From: CAYZJV01 sp049310885
Lineage (GTDB): Bacteria; Spirochaetota; Spirochaetia; Sphaerochaetales; Sphaerochaetaceae
Direction: 5' to 3'
NCBI RefSeq assembly: GCF_049310885.1
Contig: NZ_JBMDYO010000004.1
Span: 1-64,000, forward strand
DNA: 64,000 nt
Part shown: piece after piece, positions 53,970 to 60,514 of the stretch
How positions within the stretch are numbered: the first letter of the stretch is position 1
Layout: each line of letters starts with the position of its first letter
Position numbers and translations under genes: made by a program
The notes under the pieces: model-generated
What the model saw: only the letters and a program-made list of their open reading frames with translations
Database searches by the model: none
Told to the model about the DNA's origin: nothing

Positions 53970-54040
53970 TGGGATGTAGTGTAATGGTAACACTGCAGAT
54001 TCTGGTTCTGCCTTTAGGGGTTCGAATCCCTTCATCCCAG
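53970..54040 (+). tRNA. tRNA-Gln (anticodon CTG)
   Basis: Acceptor TGGGATG pairs with CATCCCA; anticodon stem GCAGA/TCTGC with loop TTCTGGT; T arm with GGTTCGAATCC. The anticodon is CTG. CCA not encoded. Cotranscribed with tRNA-Glu. Confidence 0.93.
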
Positions 54041-54049
54041 TCTCCTAAC

Positions 54050-54121
54050 GGTCCCTTCGTCTATCGGCTAGGACGGGAGATTCTCAGTCTTCAAAGAGGG
54101 GTTCGATTCCCCTAGGGACTA
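54050..54121 (+). tRNA. tRNA-Glu (anticodon CTC)
   Basis: Acceptor GGTCCCT pairs with AGGGACT (first pair G-T); D arm GTCTA...TAGGAC; anticodon stem GGAGA/TCTTC with loop TTCTCAG; T arm AGGGG-TTCGATT-CCCCT. The anticodon is CTC. CCA not encoded. Confidence 0.92.
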
Positions 54122-54128
54122 TAGCCAA

Positions 54129-54156
54129 GCCAGCCCAACCTCGGGCTGGCATTTTT
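54129..54156 (+). terminator. Terminator of the tRNA-Gln/Glu operon
   Basis: Hairpin GCCAGCCC / GGGCTGGC with a six-base loop, followed by A and five T. Confidence 0.88.
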
Positions 54157-54196
54157 CTGTGATAGCAGGTACTATCGAATCTAGAAAGGATTATTC

Positions 54197-55834
54197 ATGA
54201 TAACAGCTTCAAATATTTCGCTAGCTTTCGGAACACAGGTATTGTTCAAGGAAGTAAACATCAAATTCACCCCTGGTAATTGCTATGGAGTCATAGGAGC
54301 CAATGGCGCCGGAAAATCGACTTTCCTGAAAATTCTTTCGGGTGAGCTTGAAGCCGACACCGGTGACGTCATAGTAACTCCGGGAGAACGTATTGCAGTC
54401 CTCAAACAGGATCACTTTGCATTCAATGATCATACGGTATTAGAGACTGTGATCATGGGCTATGAACGGCTCTATGAGATCATGGTAGAGCGAGATAAGA
54501 TCTACGCCAAAGAGGACTTTACCGAAGAGGATGGTATAAAAGCAGCTGAATTGGAGGGAGAGTTCGCCGAACTTGGTGGATGGGAAGCCGAAGCCGAGGC
54601 AGGTGTTATGCTCGATGGACTTGGTATTTCTGATACTTTGTTACAGAGCAAAATGGGCGATATCGAAGACAATATCAAAGTGCGTGTTCTTCTTGCCCAG
54701 GCATTGTTCGGAAATCCCGATATTCTCCTGCTTGACGAGCCTACAAACCACTTGGATCTTGAATCGATCCATTGGTTGGAAAACTTCCTTGCCAATTTTA
54801 ACAATACGGTCATTGTTGTATCCCACGATAGGCATTTTCTCAACACTGTCTGTACCCATGTTGCCGATATAGACTATGGAAAGATACTCCTCTATGTCGG
54901 AAACTATGATTTCTGGTATCATAGCAGCCAACTTGCCGCTAAGCAGATGAAGGATGAGAAGAGAAGGCGTGAAGATAAGATTGCTGAATTGAAGGAGTTC
55001 ATCCAACGGTTCAGTTCCAACCTTTCAAAAGCACGCCAGGCTACCAGTCGTAAGAAATTGATCGATAAATTGACAATTGACGATATAAAACCTTCATCTC
55101 GAAGATTTCCCTATGTCGCTTTCAAACCAGAACGTGAGCCTGGGAAAAACATCCTCGAAGTTAAAGGTCTGACAAAAACCATTGATGGTGAAAAAGTCTT
55201 GGATAACTTTTCCCTCATGGTGAATAATGGTGATAAAATCGCATTTGTTGGACCGAACCATTATGCGAAAACGGTATTTTTTGAGATCATAGCTGGTAGG
55301 ATGGAGCCCGATAGTGGAACCTTTGAATGGGGTGTTACCACCAAGCAAAGTTATTTTCCCAAAGACAATAGTGCTTATTTCTCGGAACATTTGAGTATCA
55401 CCGACTGGTTACGTCAGTATTCGGTCGAGAAGGACGATACCTTTGTTCGTTCATTTCTCGGTCGTATGCTTTTCTCAGGTGATGAATCACTGAAGGATTG
55501 TACTGTTCTCAGTGGTGGTGAGAAGGTTCGATGTGTCCTCGCTAGGATTATGCTGGAACAGGGTAATGTACTTATTCTCGATGAACCAACGAGCCATCTT
55601 GATCTTGAGGCTATAACGAGTCTGAACGATGGATTGATCGATTTTACTGGTGTATTGCTCTTCAATAGTCATGACCACCAGTTTGTCGATACGATAGCGA
55701 ATAGAATCATTGAATTTGCTCCCGATGGCAATGTTATCGATAGGATAATGGGTCTTGAGGAGTATTTGGAGAACGAGGATATCCGTGCACTGCGAGATTC
55801 CTATTACCATGGTCATAACGGGGTGACTATCTGA
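54197..55834 (+). CDS. ABC-F family ATPase, YkpA/YbiT-like
   Basis: 545 aa with two ABC domains joined by a linker and no membrane segments. Domain 1 has Walker A GANGAGKST near 35 and LLLDEPTNHLDLES near 178, but the signature is degenerate (IEDNIKVRVLLAQ). Domain 2 has a degenerate P-loop (GPNHYAKT near 352) and a normal LSGGEKVRCVLARIML and Walker B. From memory, this asymmetric pattern is usual in the YkpA/YbiT group, so it is a family trait. ABC-F proteins act on ribosomes; the exact task of this group is unclear. Confidence 0.88.
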   Translation: MITASNISLAFGTQVLFKEVNIKFTPGNCYGVIGANGAGKSTFLKILSGELEADTGDVIVTPGERIAVLKQDHFAFNDHTVLETVIMGYERLYEIMVERDKIYAKEDFTEEDGIKAAELEGEFAELGGWEAEAEAGVMLDGLGISDTLLQSKMGDIEDNIKVRVLLAQALFGNPDILLLDEPTNHLDLESIHWLENFLANFNNTVIVVSHDRHFLNTVCTHVADIDYGKILLYVGNYDFWYHSSQLAAKQMKDEKRRREDKIAELKEFIQRFSSNLSKARQATSRKKLIDKLTIDDIKPSSRRFPYVAFKPEREPGKNILEVKGLTKTIDGEKVLDNFSLMVNNGDKIAFVGPNHYAKTVFFEIIAGRMEPDSGTFEWGVTTKQSYFPKDNSAYFSEHLSITDWLRQYSVEKDDTFVRSFLGRMLFSGDESLKDCTVLSGGEKVRCVLARIMLEQGNVLILDEPTSHLDLEAITSLNDGLIDFTGVLLFNSHDHQFVDTIANRIIEFAPDGNVIDRIMGLEEYLENEDIRALRDSYYHGHNGVTI

Positions 55835-55848
55835 CAAGGAGTAATGCG

Positions 55849-56613
55849 ATGTTGCTGGTAGTTGATATTGGAAATACCAATGTTGTGATGGCTATGCATG
55901 ATGGAAATACATGGGTAGCAAACTGGCGGATATACAGCGACCAGAAGAAGACCAGCGACGAGTATTTTGTCATTGTGGAGAGGATGGTGAGCCATGGAGG
56001 TTTTACTCCATCGGATATCGACCGATCCATCATCAGTTCGGTTGTTCCGAATCTCACACGTTCTTTCCAAAAGGTCATCCGAACCTTAAGTGGGAAAGAG
56101 CCTATGATGGTTACCCATGATTCCGCTCCTTCATTGAAACGAGAAAGTATTCCGAAAGAATTGGGATGTGACCTGTTAGCAAACGCTGTCGCTGCACATG
56201 ATCTGTATCCTGACCATCTCTGCATGGTACTTGATTTCGGTACAGCATTGACATTGACTACAGTTACGGAAGAAGGTGAAGTATTGGGAGCTGCAATAGC
56301 GCCCGGTCTTGTAACTGCTGTAAACTCACTTTTCCATAATACAGCCCAGATTCCCCAAGTACAGCTCAAATTGCCTGAACGTGCGATAGGACGAGATTCA
56401 GATGCCTCCATACGGAGTGGAATCATGTACGGATACGCAGGTTTGGTGAAAGAGTTGGTCAGTAGGTCGGAGCAGGAGTTGGGCAAATCGGCCAAAGTCC
56501 TCGCAACTGGAGGACTTTCCCGCACTATTGCCCCTCTGATAGGGCGGATAGACCATCTTGAACCTCTGCTCACATTGGAGGGCCTCAGAATCATGGCCGA
56601 TGCCAATCATTGA
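55849..56613 (+). CDS. coaX: Type III pantothenate kinase
   Basis: 254 aa. First step of coenzyme A synthesis. N-terminal VVDIGNTNVVMAM phosphate loop, ISSVVPNLT near 63, LDFGTALTLTTV near 126 and the GAAIAPGL segment near 147 mark the CoaX branch of the ASKHA fold. AAGGAG lies before the ATG, 12 bases after the ABC-F gene. It converges on the M29 aminopeptidase gene. Confidence 0.94.
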   Translation: MLLVVDIGNTNVVMAMHDGNTWVANWRIYSDQKKTSDEYFVIVERMVSHGGFTPSDIDRSIISSVVPNLTRSFQKVIRTLSGKEPMMVTHDSAPSLKRESIPKELGCDLLANAVAAHDLYPDHLCMVLDFGTALTLTTVTEEGEVLGAAIAPGLVTAVNSLFHNTAQIPQVQLKLPERAIGRDSDASIRSGIMYGYAGLVKELVSRSEQELGKSAKVLATGGLSRTIAPLIGRIDHLEPLLTLEGLRIMADANH

Positions 56614-56644
56614 AGCCCTCACCACGGGGAATTTACCAATCTGT

Positions 56645-57880
56645 TTAATTTCCTAGAACAAATCTTCCCTGTCTCATGATTTGTACTTTCTTGTTCTCTC
56701 TAGTTGTAGCGACGATATCCATATCTGGAGAACCTACCATGAAATCGGTATGTACCAGAGAGCGATTACAACCAGCACCAAGGAGTTTTTCATCCGAATT
56801 AAGCGTCTCATAGTTGGCTAGGCAACTTGGGTATCCAGCTCCGAGGGCAAGATGACAAGATGCATTCTCATCGAAGAGGATTGAATGGAACACATGCTTT
56901 GCCTTGGCAATAGGTGAGTCCTCATCAACAAGCGCGACTTCACCCAGATATCTAGCACCTTCATCGGTATCTAGGAATCGGTCCATGATCGACTGTCCTT
57001 TTTTTGCAGTACAAGAGACTACCTTGCCATCCTTGAATTCAAGAACGACATCTTCAACTAGAGAATCCATTACTGATACTGGACGGGTTGTAACTACTCG
57101 ACCATTGGCAGTCAATCTATCGGGGGTAGAGAAAACCTCTTCAGTGGGAATATTTGCAAGGAAAAATCCACCATTCGGCAATGGGTCGCCTCCGCCCATC
57201 CAGCGATGCTGTTCTGTGAATCCAATGGTTAAATCGGTCTTGCTGCTTTTGAAATGTAATGAACGGATTTCAAGACTATCCAGATATTTGCCCCTAGCCA
57301 ACAAGGTATCTGCATGTTCTTGCCAGGCAGTTATGGGATCCGGTGTATCGAGCCGTAGAATCGGAGCCATGATCTCCCACAGATCTTCAACAGTTGCATT
57401 CTCTCCTAGGATTTGCTTTGCCCATTGTGGCCCCGGTGCACAAACTACACACCAAGGGTGCTCATGTCGCATGCGACTGAGTTGGTATAACCGTCCCGAA
57501 TTTGCCTTGCCAGCTTTGTATGCCCCTAATTTGGCGGAGTCAGCGTCAGCAAGCCAATGCCGATCCTCAGTATTATCGATCCGTATATATGCCCAATCTT
57601 TTACCATCATTTCGTAGTCGATGTTCTTGGCGAAATCGGGAACTTGCGATAGTTGTTCGATACTCTGGCTATCGGTTCTCTTTCTTACTAAACGAAGATC
57701 ATCTATCTCGATTTGTACGAGCAGCGCTCCAGATTCGTAGGCAGCGATAGCAACTTGTTGGGCGAATGGGTAGTTCTCTGGTCCAGTCTTGATCTGGAGG
57801 CATTGCCCTGGGTAGAGGGCGACTCCCGAATTTACGATAAGCTCAGCATAAGCTCTTTCCATGGTCTTGATGTCTTTCAT
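56645..57880 (-). CDS. M29 family metallo-aminopeptidase (AmpS/AmpT type)
   Basis: 411 aa cytoplasmic aminopeptidase. The putative dinuclear metal ligands of the family can all be placed: Glu248 in PTEEVF, Glu314 in ARYLGEVAL, His343 in DENASCHLALG, and His377 and Asp379 in LVHTDFM. Length fits Thermus AmpT and Bacillus AmpS. AAGGGG precedes the ATG. It lies 35 bases downstream of a paralogue that has lost most of these ligands, on the same strand and probably in the same transcript. Confidence 0.9.
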   Translation of the reverse strand: MKDIKTMERAYAELIVNSGVALYPGQCLQIKTGPENYPFAQQVAIAAYESGALLVQIEIDDLRLVRKRTDSQSIEQLSQVPDFAKNIDYEMMVKDWAYIRIDNTEDRHWLADADSAKLGAYKAGKANSGRLYQLSRMRHEHPWCVVCAPGPQWAKQILGENATVEDLWEIMAPILRLDTPDPITAWQEHADTLLARGKYLDSLEIRSLHFKSSKTDLTIGFTEQHRWMGGGDPLPNGGFFLANIPTEEVFSTPDRLTANGRVVTTRPVSVMDSLVEDVVLEFKDGKVVSCTAKKGQSIMDRFLDTDEGARYLGEVALVDEDSPIAKAKHVFHSILFDENASCHLALGAGYPSCLANYETLNSDEKLLGAGCNRSLVHTDFMVGSPDMDIVATTRENKKVQIMRQGRFVLGN

Positions 57881-57915
57881 ATAGTTCCCCTTAAATATTT
57901 ATCTGAATGCAGGAA

Positions 57916-59109
57916 TTAGATCAGAAACTGGCCATTATGCATGATGATGATCTCATCCCCGTCTATTAACCGTGCTGTAAACGATAGATTGTCATCACCT
58001 ATAGGCAAACGGACTCTCAGATTACTTACGTTGCAGCCAGTTTGTTCCTGTAGCTCCAATTCATCGGAATAGGTATCGAGAGCTTCAAGGTGGAATGCTT
58101 CTCCCATTCCCAATGTAATAGTAGAGGTATGGTTCTCATCGAATCCCGCATATCCGAAAACGTCGGCAATATGTGTCAAAGCGGAACCTTTTTCAACTAA
58201 AGAGCATTCTCCCATTCTCGATGCACCTTCATCCATTCCTAGAGCTATTTTCAGCAACTCTTTGCCAGAAGCGGCATCGAACGAGACAATACGACCCTGA
58301 GAGAATTCAAGTACCGCACCCTCAACCATTCCTCCGAGCACGGGGAATGGTTTTGTGGTACGGAGTATCCCGGTGGTGGTGCTGCGATCGACTAACATGC
58401 TCACTCTATCGAGGGGAAGATGAGGAACAAAAGCCCTTCCGTTCTCTAGTTTTCTTACTCCTCCACGCCAACGGGATTCGAGTACAGGAGCCAGAGTCAG
58501 TCGGGTTCCTGTCTCATTGCGGATTTCGAAGGTTTCCACCTCAAGTCGATTGAGATTTGCCAGACGGCTATCAAGCAACGAAATATGTTCGCGCCAAGCA
58601 TGTTGGGGATCTTTGTCTTCAATTTTGAATACTGGTGCCAATACATCCCATAATTGTTGCTCTGTCGCATGATTGCCCAGGAGCCTACGGGCCCAAACAG
58701 GGCCTGGAACAGCGGCTATCGACCAAGGCGCAACCTGTCTGTCCAATTGAGGTGGAGCAAGATTACCTACTTTCTGCAATAAAGCAAAATCCTGTGCTAT
58801 TTGTTGCGGATCAGCAGAAAAATCCCAATCACGGTCTTCAGTGTCATCCAGTCTAAGCAAAGCGGCACGCAATGGTGGAAGGGGAGATTGTTCATGCTCA
58901 ATCGGCGAAACCGTGATGACCTCTCCTGGCGAGCCCTCTTCGATTGGAACGATATGCACCGGTTGTAAGGTCGTTTCACTGGCAATCTGTGCAAGATCCC
59001 TGGCGAAATCCAGATGACCCGGGTTAGTATTAATTGAAAGGGATTCTCCCTCTTGGATGTTCATCACTACACTAAGTAGGATTTCCATATATGTCGTACG
59101 ATAGTCCAT
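57916..59109 (-). CDS. Degenerate M29 aminopeptidase paralogue
   Basis: 397 aa from the ATG at 59109 (GAGGAG upstream; a TTG four codons earlier overlaps that site). It aligns along its whole length with the next gene and keeps the fold-marking segments (RLDDTEDRDW, VPGPVWARRLLGNHAT, MDEGASRMGE, GFDEN). Four of five metal ligands are replaced: Glu248 by Arg235, His343 by Thr330, His377 by Arg365, Asp379 by Arg367; only Glu301 remains. It is probably not an active peptidase. It could be a regulatory or structural partner of the active paralogue. Confidence 0.85.
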   Translation of the reverse strand: MDYRTTYMEILLSVVMNIQEGESLSINTNPGHLDFARDLAQIASETTLQPVHIVPIEEGSPGEVITVSPIEHEQSPLPPLRAALLRLDDTEDRDWDFSADPQQIAQDFALLQKVGNLAPPQLDRQVAPWSIAAVPGPVWARRLLGNHATEQQLWDVLAPVFKIEDKDPQHAWREHISLLDSRLANLNRLEVETFEIRNETGTRLTLAPVLESRWRGGVRKLENGRAFVPHLPLDRVSMLVDRSTTTGILRTTKPFPVLGGMVEGAVLEFSQGRIVSFDAASGKELLKIALGMDEGASRMGECSLVEKGSALTHIADVFGYAGFDENHTSTITLGMGEAFHLEALDTYSDELELQEQTGCNVSNLRVRLPIGDDNLSFTARLIDGDEIIIMHNGQFLI

Positions 59110-59190
59110 ATTACTCCTCAATGCTTCATAGTACTATAATTTCACTCTTTCGACCAATAGATACACTACCGAATATTTTACTCGGGGGCC

Positions 59191-59219
59191 TTGACCATAC
59201 TACGGGATTCAGGTATATA
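59191..59219 (+). promoter_or_regulatory. Promoter of tRNA-Gly
   Basis: TTGACC at 59191-59196 and TATATA at 59214-59219 with exactly 17 bases between, ending 25 bases before the tRNA. Confidence 0.75.
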
Positions 59220-59244
59220 TAGGTGCATCAAGAGACAGAAGCGT

Positions 59245-59315
59245 GCGCCTGTGGTATAGTGGTATTACCTCAGCCTTCCAAGCTGAAGAGGCGGGTTCGA
59301 TTCCCGTCGGGCGCT
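59245..59315 (+). tRNA. tRNA-Gly (anticodon TCC)
   Basis: Acceptor GCGCCTG pairs with CGGGCGC (one T-G pair); anticodon stem TCAGC/GCTGA with loop CTTCCAA; T arm GCGGG-TTCGATT-CCCGT. The anticodon is TCC. CCA not encoded. Confidence 0.95.
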
Positions 59316-59326
59316 TATACGGAGAG

Positions 59327-59347
59327 CCTGGCGAAGCCAGGTTTTTT
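59327..59347 (+). terminator. Terminator of tRNA-Gly
   Basis: Hairpin CCTGGC / GCCAGG with a GAA loop and six T. Confidence 0.88.
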
Positions 59348-59536
59348 CATTTCCAAACGAAGCGAGGGCAGCGGGACCACGAAGTGGTCACATTGCTGAG
59401 CGAGTGCAGGGAACGAAAGGAACTTGCATTTCCAAACGAAGCGAGGGCAGCGGGACTACGAAGTGGATCCAATACCGAACGAGTGCAGGAAACAAAAGCT
59501 CGCTTGTATTGCTGAGCGAGTGCAGGGAACGAAAAT
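59348..59536 (+). repeat. Composite tandem repeat cluster after tRNA-Gly
   Basis: A-type units of 40 bases at 59348-59387 and 59427-59466 differ at a single base and lie 79 bases apart. B-type cores follow each (59396-59424, 59476-59501), with a third at 59512-59536; the B consensus contains GAGCGAGTGCAGGGAACGAA. A and B share the pattern GCGAGnGCAG. A1 holds a perfect hairpin GACCAC-GAA-GTGGTC; in A2 it is kept with a T-G pair and a bulge. The 59316-59589 interval has no other gene. Confidence 0.8.
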
Positions 59537-59589
59537 TGAAACCTTTCATGTCCGATGCTATGTATGTAATAATCCAAAAGAGGTGAGTA

Positions 59590-59832
59590 ATGGGAGTCCG
59601 TGGAGAAGTTTATTCGACTAGATTGGTTACCAAAGACAGGACCTACTTTTTCAATGTAAAAGAGAATGTCTATGGCGATCTGTTCTTGAATATCGTTGAA
59701 AGCAAGGGTACTGAGGGCGGTGAAGGAAAATTCATTAGACAATCTATCCTCGTGTATCAAGAAGATCTAGGAGAATTCGTGAAAGAATTCCAGAAGACAC
59801 TCGATTTCCTCAAACAAAAGACTAAAAGGTAA
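59590..59832 (+). CDS. PUR-domain nucleic-acid-binding protein (DUF3276, BpuR-like)
   Basis: 80 aa, one PUR-alpha repeat: beta strands MGVRGEVYSTRLVTKDRTYFFNVKENVYGDLFLNIVESK followed by a helix (DLGEFVKEFQKTLDFLKQK). The same small protein in Borrelia, BpuR, binds DNA and RNA and modulates gene expression. GAGGTGAG precedes the ATG. Its end overlaps the convergent rnhB end by 11 bases. It starts 54 bases after the repeat cluster. Confidence 0.85.
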   Translation: MGVRGEVYSTRLVTKDRTYFFNVKENVYGDLFLNIVESKGTEGGEGKFIRQSILVYQEDLGEFVKEFQKTLDFLKQKTKR

Positions 59833-60376
59833 AAGTCATCCGATGAATAGGACTGGGGCCATGAATATTGCATGCCTCCAGGTGCGCCTTCGTCGGATAG
59901 CCCTTATGCTTGGCAAAACCCCAAAAGGGATACTTCTGATCCATCAATAGCATCAAATCATCCCTAGCGGTCTTGGCCAAGATCGAGGCCGCCATAATCT
60001 CAAAGACCGAATCATCGCCTTTTACGATTGCTTGGCATGGTACTGGCAAGTTTGGTGTCCTGTTACCATCAACTAAAACCATATCAATTCCTATGCCGCT
60101 TCTTGCAATCTTCATGTATGCCCGCTGCATCGCACAGAGGGTAGCTTGTAGAATGTTTATCCTGTCGATCTCCCCTCTGCTAGACCAAGCTACTGCCCAA
60201 GCGATTGCTTGGTTTTTGATCATTGTTTCAGCGGATTTACGTCTCTTAAGTGAGAGCTTCTTTGAATCCGCTAGGATTTCAAAAGGAAAATCCTTCGGCA
60301 AGACTACTGCGGCGGCACAGACCGGACCGGCTATAGGGCCCCTTCCGGCCTCGTCAATTCCACAAATAAGCATCAT
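59822..60376 (-). CDS. rnhB: Ribonuclease HII
   Basis: 184 aa. Cleaves RNA in RNA-DNA hybrids and at single ribonucleotides in DNA. N-terminal CGIDEAGRGPIAGPV carries Asp8 and Glu9; VLVDGNRTPNLP near 106 supplies the third acid and ASILAKTARDDLML near 134 the fourth. The C-terminal FWGFAKHKGYPTKAHLEA is typical of RNase HII. Two ATG codons in a row open the frame; ribosome site not obvious. Confidence 0.94.
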   Translation of the reverse strand: MMLICGIDEAGRGPIAGPVCAAAVVLPKDFPFEILADSKKLSLKRRKSAETMIKNQAIAWAVAWSSRGEIDRINILQATLCAMQRAYMKIARSGIGIDMVLVDGNRTPNLPVPCQAIVKGDDSVFEIMAASILAKTARDDLMLLMDQKYPFWGFAKHKGYPTKAHLEACNIHGPSPIHRMTFTF

Positions 60377-60404
60377 AAGGCGATAGTAGGCTTGGTGATG
60401 TAAT

Positions 60405-60433
60405 TTGTCAATTCATCATAGGTATGGTATACT
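60405..60433 (+). promoter_or_regulatory. Promoter of smc-ffh
   Basis: TTGTCA at 60405-60410 and TATACT at 60428-60433 with 17-base spacing. The leader of about 75 bases contains a hairpin, ACTCTCG (60453-60459) with CGGGAGT (60468-60474). Confidence 0.6.
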
Positions 60434-60514
60434 CGCGATGGTGGACTGACGGACTCTCGCCCATAAACGGGAGTTTCCAGCCGCGTGAAGTGACTATAAG
60501 CATGGGAGTTCCGG

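Noticed and set aside
54197..55834. Degenerate first signature and second P-loop of the ABC-F protein as signs of a dead ATPase
   Set aside because: The same asymmetric pattern is, from memory, usual in YkpA/YbiT-type ABC-F proteins, so it is a family trait and not decay.
59243..59515. 90-codon frame running through tRNA-Gly and the repeats
   Set aside because: It starts two bases before a clear tRNA and runs through the terminator and repeat units, so it is an artefact of G+C-rich repeats lacking stops.
60434..60514. 4.5S RNA gene or riboswitch in the smc leader
   Set aside because: There is only one seven-pair hairpin, and the conserved SRP RNA tetraloop helix or any known riboswitch core is absent.
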